Below, piece by piece: positions 6,817 through 15,112 of a stretch of 64,000 nt of DNA. This stretch comes from CAYLLN01 sp964384375 (GTDB lineage Bacteria; Planctomycetota; Planctomycetia; Pirellulales; Pirellulaceae), in NCBI GenBank assembly GCA_964384375.1, contig CAYLLN010000020.1, forward strand, positions 1 through 64,000, in the 5' to 3' direction. The position numbers and the translations under genes were made by a program. The notes under the pieces are model-generated. The model saw only the letters and a list, made by a program, of their open reading frames with translations. It ran no database searches and was not told the origin of the DNA. Position 1 is the stretch's first letter. Every line of letters begins with the position of its first letter.

Positions 6817-9780
6817 TCAGCGCGCCGCAAGGACGCTACGCAGCGCCTTGCCGGTCTCGTTTCCTTCAATCGTAGCCAGTTCCTCGGGCGTGCCTGTCGC
6901 GACGATCTGCCCGCCGCGCGAGCCGCCATCGGGGCCCAGATCAATCAGCCAGTCGCACGACTTGAGCACGTCCAGATTGTGCTCGATCGTGATGACGGTA
7001 TTGCCCCGATCGACCAGTCGCTGCAGCACGTCGAGCAGGCGGCGAATGTCGTCAAAGTGCAGGCCGGTGGTCGGCTCGTCGAGCAGGTAGAGCGTCTGTC
7101 CGGTGTCGGTGCGGGCGAGTTCGGTCGCCAGCTTTACGCGCTGCGATTCGCCGCCGCTGAGCGTTGTGGACGATTGGCCGAGGCTCAGGTAGCCGAGCCC
7201 CACGTCGCACAGGCTGGTGAGAACGCGCTGGATGGCGAGAAAGTTCTCGAAGAACGCGGCCGCTTCGGCGATCGGCATTTCCAGCACGTCGGCGATCGAC
7301 AACCCCTTGTATCGCACGGCCAGCGTCTGCCGGTTGAATCGTTTCCCTTCGCATGCGGGGCACGGCACAAACAGGTCCGGCAGAAACTGCATCTCCAGCC
7401 GCTTCGTTCCCTGCCCCTGGCACTCTTCGCACCGGCCGCCGGCCACATTGAAGCTGAACCGGTTGTGCTTGAAGCCCAACTGCTTGGCTTCCTTCGTCGC
7501 GGCAAAGACCTTACGAATTTCGTCGAAGGCTCCGGTGTATGTCGCTGGGTTACTCCGCGGCGAACGCCCGAGCGGTGACTGGTCGATCGCGATCACCTTA
7601 TCGATCTGGCTCGCACCACGTAGGCCGGTGTGCGAGCCAGGTTTGGCCGCAACGCCACCCAGCCGGCGAACGAGTGCCGGGGCGAGCGTCTCGTTGATGA
7701 GCGAGCTTTTGCCCGAACCGCTCACGCCGGTAACGCCGATCAAGAGTCCCAGCGGGAACGTCGCCGTCACATTCTGTAGGTTGTTCGCCGAGGCCCCTTC
7801 GAGCACGAGGCTCCGGGTTTTGGCCCCCTTGCGCCGCAGCCCCGGAACGGGAATTGTCAACGCACCACTTAGATAGCGGCCGGTGATGGATGCTTCGTCG
7901 GCCATCACTTCCGCAGGCGTCCCTTGGGCGACGATTTGTCCACCGAACTGACCGGCGCCGGGGCCGATATCGATCAGCCAATCCGCCTGCCGCATCATCG
8001 CTTCATCGTGTTCGACAACGATCACGCTGCTGTCGTGGTCGAGCAGCGCCCGGACGGCGTCAATCAGCCGCTGGTTATCGCGCGGGTGCAGGCCGATCGA
8101 CGGCTCATCGAGGATGTAGCAGACGCCGGCAAGTCCGCTGCCGATCCCAGTGGCGAGTCGGACTCGCTGCATCTCGCCGCCGGAGAGCGTATCAGCCGGC
8201 CGGTCGAGCGTGAGGTAATCGACGCCAACGCGTCGGAGGAAGCTGAGACGGGCGGTGATCTCGGCGAGAATCGGCTCGGCGATCTCGCTACACAATACCT
8301 GTTCCGCGGCTCCCCCTCTCCCCCTTTCCCCCTCTCCCTCTCGTGTGCGGCGAAGCAGCTCCCCAAACCACTCCCCTGCCTCCGCGACGCTCAGGTCACA
8401 CAAGTCGGCAATCGAGCGGCCGGCGACCTTCACCCCCAGTGCCTCAGGCCGCAGTCGTGTCCCGCCGCAGTCTGTACAGACTACGTGGCCGCGGAATGCT
8501 TCGAGTTGCTCCTGGCGGGCTGGATCGACAGCCGTGGCGTATTCCTGCTCGAGCAACGTCAGCAATCCGGGAAACGCTTGCCCGTCGCCGTGGTATAGCT
8601 TCTCCAGCACCGTCGGTCGCATCTCGGCAAGAGGCGTATCGACCAGAGTTTTCTGTGACACCAAGAACGTCTCTACCGCCTCCGACTGCCCCCTGAATCC
8701 TGACCCCTCCCCTTTCTTCTGACTCCTGGCTCCTGACCCCTGACTCTTCGCTCCTCGCCATGGTGCGATCGCTCCGCTTGCCAACGACAAGCTCGGATCG
8801 GGGACGACGAGTTCGGGATCGAATTGCAGCCGGTAGCCGAGTCCTTCGCACTTGGGACACGCGCCGTAAGGGCTGTTGAAACTGAAGGTCCGCGGCTCAA
8901 TCTCCTCGATGCTGAGCTGGCAGTTCGGGCAGGCGTAAAGTGTGCTGAAGAGACGGTCCACCCAAAACTTTTCGCTGCCGTTGCCGGCCGCCCGGGCTTG
9001 TTCCTCGGCAACCGGATCGAGGTAGCAGGCGACGACGAGTCCCTCGGATTGCTTCACCGCTAATTGAATGGACTCGGCCAGCCGGCCGCGCGAGCCGGGG
9101 CGGATGATGATCCGATCGACGATCGCCTCGATCGTGTGGGCCTTCCGGCCGTCGAGCGGAGCGACCGCATCGAGGTCTTGCACCGAGCCGTTGACGCGGA
9201 CGCGGACCTGTCCCGCCTTGCGGATCGTCTCGAACACTTCCTGATGCTGCCCCTTGCGCCCACGGACGAGCGGCGCGAGGAGCATCAGCTTCGTCCCTTC
9301 CGGCAGGGCCATCAGGGTGTCTTGAATCTGTTCGACCGACTGCTGACGGATCGGCTGGCCACATTGATGGCAGGTCACTTCGCCAACGCGGGCAAAGAGG
9401 AGCCGCAAGTAGTCGTAGATCTCGGTCGTCGTCGCAACCGTGCTGCGGGGATTCGCTTGCCCCGGTCGCTGGTCGATACAGATGACAGGGGCTAGGCCGG
9501 TGATCTCATCCACATCGGGCCGCGCCAACTCGCTGATGAACTGCCGGGCATAGACCGACAGGCTCTCCAGATACTGCCGTTGCCCCTCGGCAAAGAGCGT
9601 GTCGAATGCCAGGCTGCTTTTGCCCGAACCGCTTGGCCCGGTGATGACGACGAACTTACCGCGTGGGATGTCGAGATCGACGTTCTTCAGGTTGTGCGTG
9701 CGGGCGCCGCGGATGCGGAGGGAGTCGGCCGGGGCAGACTCCGCAGGTGATTCGGACGACAGCAAGGCGGCACTGGTCAT
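6817..9780 (-). CDS. uvrA: Excinuclease ABC subunit UvrA with two low-complexity inserts
   Basis: A 987-residue damage-recognition ATPase of nucleotide excision repair that loads UvrB on DNA. It has two ABC modules: Walker A GPSGSGKSS near residue 48 and GVSGSGKSS in the second half, signatures LSGGEMQRVRLA and LSGGESQRVKLA, and zinc fingers around CHQCG, CPNC, CPKC and CEECQGQG. Family members are usually about 940-960 residues. The excess comes partly from an insert at about residues 340-370 encoded by iterated TCAGGAG words, and a Glu/Arg/Gly-rich insert at about 475-490. Both keep the frame and lie in variable linkers, so the protein is probably functional. ATG 9780 is preceded by a TACAATG -10-like box 32 bp upstream. 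Confidence 0.95.
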   Translation of the reverse strand: MTSAALLSSESPAESAPADSLRIRGARTHNLKNVDLDIPRGKFVVITGPSGSGKSSLAFDTLFAEGQRQYLESLSVYARQFISELARPDVDEITGLAPVICIDQRPGQANPRSTVATTTEIYDYLRLLFARVGEVTCHQCGQPIRQQSVEQIQDTLMALPEGTKLMLLAPLVRGRKGQHQEVFETIRKAGQVRVRVNGSVQDLDAVAPLDGRKAHTIEAIVDRIIIRPGSRGRLAESIQLAVKQSEGLVVACYLDPVAEEQARAAGNGSEKFWVDRLFSTLYACPNCQLSIEEIEPRTFSFNSPYGACPKCEGLGYRLQFDPELVVPDPSLSLASGAIAPWRGAKSQGSGARSQKKGEGSGFRGQSEAVETFLVSQKTLVDTPLAEMRPTVLEKLYHGDGQAFPGLLTLLEQEYATAVDPARQEQLEAFRGHVVCTDCGGTRLRPEALGVKVAGRSIADLCDLSVAEAGEWFGELLRRTREGEGERGRGGAAEQVLCSEIAEPILAEITARLSFLRRVGVDYLTLDRPADTLSGGEMQRVRLATGIGSGLAGVCYILDEPSIGLHPRDNQRLIDAVRALLDHDSSVIVVEHDEAMMRQADWLIDIGPGAGQFGGQIVAQGTPAEVMADEASITGRYLSGALTIPVPGLRRKGAKTRSLVLEGASANNLQNVTATFPLGLLIGVTGVSGSGKSSLINETLAPALVRRLGGVAAKPGSHTGLRGASQIDKVIAIDQSPLGRSPRSNPATYTGAFDEIRKVFAATKEAKQLGFKHNRFSFNVAGGRCEECQGQGTKRLEMQFLPDLFVPCPACEGKRFNRQTLAVRYKGLSIADVLEMPIAEAAAFFENFLAIQRVLTSLCDVGLGYLSLGQSSTTLSGGESQRVKLATELARTDTGQTLYLLDEPTTGLHFDDIRRLLDVLQRLVDRGNTVITIEHNLDVLKSCDWLIDLGPDGGSRGGQIVATGTPEELATIEGNETGKALRSVLAAR
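8300..8356. repeat. Purine/pyrimidine-rich low-complexity insert inside uvrA
   Basis: On the plus strand the segment is runs of CCCCCTCTC and CCCTTTCCC words. On the coding strand it specifies a Glu/Gly/Arg-rich stretch (REGEGERGRGG). UvrA homologues do not need extra residues between the upstream ABC signature region and the following helix, so this is an insertion or slippage expansion. Confidence 0.6.
8671..8767. repeat. Iterated TCCTGACCCC / TGACTCCTGG word repeat inside uvrA
   Basis: About 95 bp built from recurring words such as TCCTGACCCC and TGACTCCTGG, a pattern that normally occurs between genes. On the coding strand it gives AKSQGSGARSQKKGEGSGF and following residues, low complexity and unlike UvrA. 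The frame is preserved and conserved UvrA sequence resumes with ETFLVSQKTL. Confidence 0.7.
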
Positions 9781-9811
9781 CGGCGGCGATCTTAAGGGGA
9801 GACGAATCCCT

Positions 9812-9818
9812 CATTGTA
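9812..9818 (-). promoter_or_regulatory. Possible -10 box upstream of uvrA
   Basis: TACAATG on the minus strand, 32 bp before the uvrA start. It matches the TAnAATG pattern seen upstream of several other genes here. No good -35 is present at 16-18 bp. Confidence 0.25.
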
Positions 9819-10006
9819 CACAAACTTGGCCGGTTCCGAATTCGCGGTCCGCCTCCAGCCGGCAGCCGTAATTCCAATCCCCACCATGATTTGACACGCC
9901 TCGCTTTACGGCCGATGATGCGCCACTGGCGGGCAAGATTTGCCGCGGGCGAGCGAAATACTGGCAAGCTCCTCCTCATCAGCGTCCCACCATCGGGGGC
10001 CGAACT

Positions 10007-10660
10007 ATGGAAGCCGCATTAGCCTGGTTGTTTCTCGTGCTCGCCGTCGTCGGCGGAACCGTGCTGATTTGCCAGTTTGTGCTGACGCTCGTCGGCCTGG
10101 GGGGCGATCATGGCGTGGACATCGGGCACGACGTGGCGACCGGTTATCCCGGTGATTTGGGTCACGATGTTCATGCCGCCGGCTCGCATGGTGCGGAAAG
10201 TTCCGGCCACGACGGCGACGGGGGCTACAGCTCTTCGTGGTTCTTCGCGGTCATTTCGTTCCGCACCCTCGTTGCCGCGGCGACGTTCTTCGGCCTCGTC
10301 GGTCTGGCGGCCCAGTCGGCTGGCCAATCGATCGGCGTGCAACTCGTCCTAGCCACTGCCGCGGGCCTTGGCGCAATGTATGGCGTACATTGGATCGTCC
10401 GTAGCATGGGCCGGCTCGGCGAAGACGGCACGGTCCGCATCAACCATGCCGTCGGCAAGGAAGGGACCGTATATATCCCGATCCCCGCCGCCAAGGCCCA
10501 AGCGGGCAAGATTCAACTGAAACTGCAAAACCGACTGGTCGAGTACGAAGCCGTCACCAGCAGCAAGGAGCGGCTGGCCACCGGCACGAAGGTCCGCGTG
10601 GTTGCCGTCGCAGGCACGACGCTCGAAGTGGAACCGCTGCAAGTAACCAGTACGGTCTGA
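10007..10660 (+). CDS. NfeD-like membrane protein
   Basis: A 217-residue membrane protein. Segments at residues 4-28, about 78-98 and about 105-125 are hydrophobic. The loop after the first is rich in Gly, His and Asp (GHDVATGYPGDLGHDVHAAGSHG) and may bind metal. The C-terminal 75 residues (DGTVRINHAVGKEGTVYIPIP... VRVVAVAGTTLEVEPL) form an OB-fold NfeD domain. NfeD proteins pair with flotillin or stomatin scaffolds, and the very next gene is a flotillin, which supports the call. The two are separated by 109 bp containing a palindrome. Confidence 0.85.
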   Translation: MEAALAWLFLVLAVVGGTVLICQFVLTLVGLGGDHGVDIGHDVATGYPGDLGHDVHAAGSHGAESSGHDGDGGYSSSWFFAVISFRTLVAAATFFGLVGLAAQSAGQSIGVQLVLATAAGLGAMYGVHWIVRSMGRLGEDGTVRINHAVGKEGTVYIPIPAAKAQAGKIQLKLQNRLVEYEAVTSSKERLATGTKVRVVAVAGTTLEVEPLQVTSTV

Positions 10661-10675
10661 ACGCCGCTGAATGTT

Positions 10676-10748
10676 CCAAGTTCAAAGTTCCACGTTGAGT
10701 GCCCATCGCATTTTCAACGTGGAACATTGAACCTTGAACTTTGAACCT
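10676..10748. repeat. Imperfect palindrome between nfeD-like gene and flotillin
   Basis: GTTCCACGTTGA (10687-10698) and TCAACGTGGAAC (10714-10725) are perfect 12-bp inverted arms. Flanking words AAGTTCAAAG and CTTGAACTTTGAA extend the symmetry. It resembles other word-type intergenic repeats in the window and could attenuate transcription into the flotillin gene. Confidence 0.75.
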
Positions 10749-10769
10749 GTATCCGGGGGGGACACGCTC

Positions 10770-12383
10770 ATGTTGTGGAATGCGCCCGTGCTGGCCCAGA
10801 TGTCCGGCGAAATCTTCGCTGCGCTCATCGTGCTGATCATCGTCTTCGTCGCGATCACGTTCTTCGCATTCGTGATCGTCTTCGTCCGCGGCTTTAAGCG
10901 TTGTCCCAGCAACCGCGTGCTGGTGATCTACGGCCGCACAGGCAAAGGGGGGCACGCCAAGACGATCCACGGCGGCGCCGACTTCGTCTGGCCGCTCATT
11001 CAGGACTACGCGTACCTGAGCCTGGAGCCGATTCAGATCGAAGTCCCACTCCGTGGTGCTCTCTCGACCGAGAACATCCGCGTCAATGTCCCCAGCGTCT
11101 TCACTGTGGCAATCGATACCAAGCCCGAGGTGATGCAGAACGCCGCGGTCCGCCTGCTTGGACTGGCCGTGCCCGAGATTCGCAAACAGGCCGAGGAAAT
11201 CATCTTCGGCCAGTTGCGGCAGGTGATTGCGTCGATGGGGATCGAAGAGATCAACCGCGACCGCGACAAGTTCCTCGAACACATTCAGCACTCGCTCGAG
11301 CCGGAGCTCGCCAAGATCGGCCTGCAGCTCATCAACGTCAACATCACCGATATCACTGACGAGTCGGGCTATATCGACGCCATCGGCCAGAAGGCGGCTT
11401 CGCTCGCCATCCAGCAGGCTCGCGGCGACGTGGCCGACAACGAGAAGATGGGTGAAACTCGGGTCGCCGCTGCCGAGCGCGACAAGTCGGTGCAGGTCTC
11501 CAACGCCCGCAAGGAGCAGGCAATCGGCACCCGCGAAGCCCAGCGCGAACAGGCGGTCCGTGTTGCCACGCTCGAAAAAGAACAAGCCATCGGCGAGAAG
11601 ACCGCGGCCTTCGAGAAGGACGCTCAGGTCAAAATGGCCGAGCAAGCGATGCGTGTGCAGGTGGCCGAAGCCGACGCCACTGCCATCGATGGCGAAAATC
11701 AGTCGGCAGCCCGCGTCGCTGCCTCGCAGGCGGAACTGGCGATCAAGAAGGCGGAAGCCTATGAACGGGGCGAAGGCCGCCGGAAACAGGCCGAGGCGAT
11801 GGTGCTCGAAGTGCAGAACAAGGCTCTGGCCAAGGCCGCCTTGGCCGAAGCCGACCGTGTCGAAGCCGAGCAGCGAGCCAAGCTGGAAGCTCCCGCCAAG
11901 GCCCAGAAGGCGAAGCAGATCGTCGATGCGGAAGCGGCTGCCGAACAGCGGCGGATTTTGGCTCAGGCCGAAGCCGATGCGATTTACGTGAAGCTCGAAG
12001 CCGAAGCTCGCGGCCAGTACGAAATCCTGGCCAAGAAGGGTGACGGCCTCAAGCAGATCGTGAGCGCTTGCGGCGGCTCGACCCAGGCCTTCCAGATGCT
12101 CATGCTCGAACACCTCGACAACCTGGCCGACGCCTCGGCTCGGGCGATCTCGAACATCAAGTTCGACAAGGTCGTCGTCTGGGAAGGGGGCGGGCAGAAT
12201 GGCCGCAGCAGCACAGCCGACTTCCTCAGCGGCATGGCCAAGTCGATGCCTCCGATGCTGCAGGTGATGCGCGACATCGGGGGAGTGGAACTGCCGGAAG
12301 CCCTGGTGAAACTGGGGACCGACGACAAAGCAGCCGTCGCTGCCGCGGCCAGTAACGGGCCCGCGCCGGTAAAGAAGGCGTAA
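10770..12383 (+). CDS. Flotillin-family membrane scaffold protein
   Basis: A 537-residue SPFH-domain protein. An N-terminal membrane anchor spans about residues 10-40. The SPFH/PHB domain follows (SNRVLVIYGRTGKGG to about residue 220, including VFTVAIDTKPEVMQNAAVRLLGL). A long Ala/Glu/Gln-rich coiled coil of flotillin type occupies about residues 220-430 (EKEQAIGEKTAAFEKDAQVKMAE). The C-terminal part includes the conserved oligomerisation region and NIKFDKVVVWEGGG. Such proteins organise membrane microdomains. ATG 10770 has GGGGGG about 9 bp upstream; an in-frame start at 10734 would read through the upstream palindrome and is unlikely. Confidence 0.93.
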   Translation: MLWNAPVLAQMSGEIFAALIVLIIVFVAITFFAFVIVFVRGFKRCPSNRVLVIYGRTGKGGHAKTIHGGADFVWPLIQDYAYLSLEPIQIEVPLRGALSTENIRVNVPSVFTVAIDTKPEVMQNAAVRLLGLAVPEIRKQAEEIIFGQLRQVIASMGIEEINRDRDKFLEHIQHSLEPELAKIGLQLINVNITDITDESGYIDAIGQKAASLAIQQARGDVADNEKMGETRVAAAERDKSVQVSNARKEQAIGTREAQREQAVRVATLEKEQAIGEKTAAFEKDAQVKMAEQAMRVQVAEADATAIDGENQSAARVAASQAELAIKKAEAYERGEGRRKQAEAMVLEVQNKALAKAALAEADRVEAEQRAKLEAPAKAQKAKQIVDAEAAAEQRRILAQAEADAIYVKLEAEARGQYEILAKKGDGLKQIVSACGGSTQAFQMLMLEHLDNLADASARAISNIKFDKVVVWEGGGQNGRSSTADFLSGMAKSMPPMLQVMRDIGGVELPEALVKLGTDDKAAVAAAASNGPAPVKKA

Positions 12384-12467
12384 GGCGAGCGGGGTGCGTC
12401 AGCACCCCGATGATCGTAAATTGCGAGCGGACCTATGCCATCGGGAGGCTTACACCTCCCGCTCGCC
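12384..12467. repeat. Nested palindromic repeat, copy A
   Basis: An 84-bp element directly after the flotillin stop. Its two 29-bp ends (GGCGAGCGGG... and ...CCCGCTCGCC) are imperfect inverted copies. Each arm is itself a hairpin: GGGGTGC/GCACCCC on the left, GGGAGG/CCTCCC on the right. Its location between convergent genes suggests a bidirectional terminator. A close relative (about 90% identity over both 30-bp arms) lies inside the DASS gene at 34542-34630. Confidence 0.85.
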
Positions 12468-12492
12468 GTAACCCTCGCTCGGCAAGCGTGAT

Positions 12493-13431
12493 CTACTTCA
12501 CCCGCGTCATCTCAAACAGGTTCGTTGCCTGCGGGCCGAGGAAGCCCTCAAAACGAACCTGTTTGCCAGTCGCCGGATCGGTGACGGCGTCGCGTTGGGC
12601 CAGCTCAAAGTAGGCATACGACCAGGGCATCGTTGCTGGCAGCCCGTTGTCAGTCACTTGGACGTCGATGTTGACCGCCTCCGTCGCACTCTGTCGCAGC
12701 TTGCTTCCTCGCTCCCCTTCGATCTCCTTCTTCATGGGGACGCCAGCCTTTGACAGAGCGGCGATGGTCTTTTCGATGCCGTCGAGGGCCGCGACGCCGT
12801 GCGAGTTGATCAGCGACGTGAAGTGGTTGACGTTGTAGCCGTGGACCAGCACCCAAGCGGCATATTGGCTCACCTTATTCATCGCAACGACGTCCTCACG
12901 GCGCGGCAAGAGCCAGGGGAGTTGCTCGAACTGGGCGACGACCGGCGGGAGCAGCGAATCGTCGGGGGTTCCCTGCTGATCTAGTCCATTCAGAGTTGCC
13001 AGTACTGCTTCATTAACCGGCGGCCGGTGGCTTCGCACCGACCGATTGATGATCTCCCTGGCGGTCGCCGGCAGTTCCCATGTCTTCAGCTCGGAAATAA
13101 AGAGCTTGGGAAACTGCGGGTTCGCGTGCTGGAAGTGGATCGCACTAAGCTGCTTGTCCTCGAAGTGGTAGCTGCCCGCCGCCCGATAGCCGAGGGCTTC
13201 GAAGATTCGCGAGATTGACGCAATCCCCGTCAGCGGCTGCTGGCAGGCCAGCGTGCGAAAGGCGATGTGGTCGTTGAAAAACGTCGCCCCCGCCTGCCGG
13301 ATTACCTGCTCGTAGGTCTGCACGTACGAGACGCGGCGGCGATACGTGTCCCACAGGGCATCGAACAGGCGAGCCAGGAACCGCTCGCGGTGCGACTTCG
13401 TAGGAAGGGAGGCGTGCGGTCCGGCGGTCAT
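12493..13431 (-). CDS. DUF1338 / HglS-type 2-oxoadipate dioxygenase
   Basis: A 312-residue member of the DUF1338 family. The characterised Pseudomonas enzyme HglS converts 2-oxoadipate to D-2-hydroxyglutarate with Fe(II) and O2 in lysine catabolism. The expected metal and substrate positions are visible: NDHIAFRT (H55, R59), a central HGYNVNHFTSL with histidine, and YAYFELAQRDA with glutamate. ATG 13431 is preferred because the longer frame to 13491 translates word-repeat DNA. A class III aminotransferase is divergent 278 bp away and could supply a 2-oxo acid from an amino donor, but substrate identity is inference. Confidence 0.85.
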   Translation of the reverse strand: MTAGPHASLPTKSHRERFLARLFDALWDTYRRRVSYVQTYEQVIRQAGATFFNDHIAFRTLACQQPLTGIASISRIFEALGYRAAGSYHFEDKQLSAIHFQHANPQFPKLFISELKTWELPATAREIINRSVRSHRPPVNEAVLATLNGLDQQGTPDDSLLPPVVAQFEQLPWLLPRREDVVAMNKVSQYAAWVLVHGYNVNHFTSLINSHGVAALDGIEKTIAALSKAGVPMKKEIEGERGSKLRQSATEAVNIDVQVTDNGLPATMPWSYAYFELAQRDAVTDPATGKQVRFEGFLGPQATNLFEMTRVK

Positions 13432-13460
13432 GACTAGGCTCTCCGTCGATCCCTTGATCA

Positions 13461-13601
13461 ACGCAAAGTCGCGAAGAAGCAAAGGTCGCAAAGGAAGGGA
13501 AGAGATTGTGCCTGCACAACAATTCTACGGCTGCCAACCGTAGATGGTGCAAGCCGATCTATGTCTTTGCGAACTCTGCGACTGTGCACCTTTGCGTTTA
13601 A
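13461..13601. repeat. Word-type inverted repeat (CGCAAAG family)
   Basis: The left part holds ACGCAAAGTCGCG and AAAGGTCGCAAAGG (13461-13494). The right part holds CTTTGCGAACTCTGCGAC and CCTTTGCGTT (13564-13601). The words are inverted copies, forming a loose long palindrome between the two divergent genes. Confidence 0.55.
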
Positions 13602-13709
13602 GACGTTGGATGCTGGCCGCACAGCCAATTTAGCCGTCATTTTCGCTCTGGGCCGCAGATTCCTTGCTCGCCCATAATGTCGGCATAGGATTTTGCAGGA
13701 GGAATGGCC

Positions 13710-15104
13710 ATGCTGCGTCTTCACGATGAACTGAAAGTCCCCGAACTTCGCACCGACCTGCCCGGCCCGCGCGGCCGCGAGCTGATCGCTGCCGACGAGC
13801 TGTACACGTCGCCGTCGTACACTCGCGTTTATCCGCTGGCGGTTGAGCGGGGCTACGGCGCGGTCATCGAAGACGTGGACGGCAATCGGTTTCTCGACTT
13901 CACGGCCGGGATCGCCGTTTGCGCCAGCGGCCATTGTCACCCTCGCATCGTCCAGGCGATCCAAACGCAAGCTGCCAAGCTCATCCACATGTCGGGGACC
14001 GACTTCTACTATGCCCCGCAAGGAGACCTAGCGAAAAAACTGGCCCAGCTTGCGCCCGGCCCCGGAGCGAAGCGAGTCTTCTTCACCAATAGCGGGGCCG
14101 AATCGGTCGAAGCCGCTTTCAAGCTCGCCCGCTACCATACCGGCCGCCAGCACATGATCGCCTTCTTCGGCGCGTTCCACGGCCGGACGATGGGCGCCCT
14201 CTCGCTCACCGGGAGCAAGGTGGTGCAGCGTCGCGGCTTTGCGCCGCTGATTCCGCTGGTGAGCCATGTCGATTATCCGAATTGCTATCGTTGCGAAAAG
14301 AGAGGACAGAAAACAGACGACAGAGGACAGGGACTCCCCCTAGCCACTAGCCCCCCGCCCCTAGCCCCTTCCTGCTGCCTCGAATCGCTCAACCAACTCG
14401 AAGACCTCTTCAAGCGGACCGTCGCGCCACAAGAGGTCGCCGGCCTCATCGTTGAGCCGATCCAAGGCGAGGGTGGCTACATCGTTCCGCCACCGGAATT
14501 CCACCGCGAGCTGCGGCGATTGTGCGACAAGCACGGAATTCTGATGATTGCCGACGAAGTGCAATCCGGCATGGGGCGGACCGGTAAGATGTTTGCCATG
14601 GAGCACTGGGGGGTCGTCCCCGACATCGTTTGCCTCGCCAAAGGAATCGCCAGCGGAATGCCGCTGGGGGCGATCATCGCTCGGGCCGACATCATGGACT
14701 GGGGCCCAGGCTCACACGCCAGCACCTTCGGCGGCAACCCGATCTCGTGCGTTGCCGCGCTGGAAACGATTCACCTGCTCGAAGAGAGCCTGATGGAAAA
14801 CGCCCGCGTCGTTGGGGAGCACCTGAAGCAGCGGCTGCAAGAGCTGGCAAGTCGGCACCGCCTGATTGGCGACGTTCGCGGCCTCGGCCTCATGATCGGC
14901 ATGGAACTCGTTCGCGACCGGGCAACCAAGGAAATGGCCTCCACCGAGCGGGACGAAATCGTGCAGCTTTGCTTCCGCCGCGGGCTCTTGCTCCTGGGCT
15001 GCGGCATGAGCACGATCCGCTTCTGCCCGCCCCTCGTAGTCACGAAAGATCAGTGCGACGTGGCAGTGAGGATTCTGGACGACGTACTCGCAAAATGGGA
15101 CTGA
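13710..15104 (+). CDS. Class III aminotransferase (GABA/acetylornithine type)
   Basis: A 464-residue PLP enzyme of fold type I. Landmarks are GYGAVIEDVDGNRFLDFTAGIAVCASGHCHP, the phosphate-binding TNSGAESVEAAFKLAR, FHGRTMGALSLTGSK, IVEPIQGEGGY, the Asp in IADEVQSGMGRTG, and the Schiff-base lysine in CLAKGIASGMPLGA. It resembles archaeal and Thermotogales-type 4-aminobutyrate or broad omega-aminotransferases with the NCYRC motif. Between that motif and CLESLNQLEDLF lies a 25-residue low-complexity insert (about residues 196-222). ATG 13710 is chosen because AGGAGG at 13697-13702 sits 7 bp upstream; ATG 13704 is only 1 bp away. It may act with the DUF1338 enzyme in lysine or aminoadipate breakdown. 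Confidence 0.9.
   Translation: MLRLHDELKVPELRTDLPGPRGRELIAADELYTSPSYTRVYPLAVERGYGAVIEDVDGNRFLDFTAGIAVCASGHCHPRIVQAIQTQAAKLIHMSGTDFYYAPQGDLAKKLAQLAPGPGAKRVFFTNSGAESVEAAFKLARYHTGRQHMIAFFGAFHGRTMGALSLTGSKVVQRRGFAPLIPLVSHVDYPNCYRCEKRGQKTDDRGQGLPLATSPPPLAPSCCLESLNQLEDLFKRTVAPQEVAGLIVEPIQGEGGYIVPPPEFHRELRRLCDKHGILMIADEVQSGMGRTGKMFAMEHWGVVPDIVCLAKGIASGMPLGAIIARADIMDWGPGSHASTFGGNPISCVAALETIHLLEESLMENARVVGEHLKQRLQELASRHRLIGDVRGLGLMIGMELVRDRATKEMASTERDEIVQLCFRRGLLLLGCGMSTIRFCPPLVVTKDQCDVAVRILDDVLAKWD
14296..14372. repeat. GAGGACAG / CCCCTAGCC word repeat inside the aminotransferase
   Basis: Two word families are joined: GAGGACAGAAAACAGACGAC followed by AGAGGACAGGG, then CCCCTAGCCACTAGCCCC and CCCCTAGCCCC. 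Both look like intergenic filler repeats. They translate in frame to KRGQKTDDRGQGLPLATSPP and a short proline-rich tail. Confidence 0.7.
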
Positions 15105-15112
15105 GTGGCTGC

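Noticed and set aside
12384..12467. A possible insertion sequence footprint
   Set aside because: No transposase or target duplication is visible. Nested hairpins without coding capacity fit a REP-type element better.
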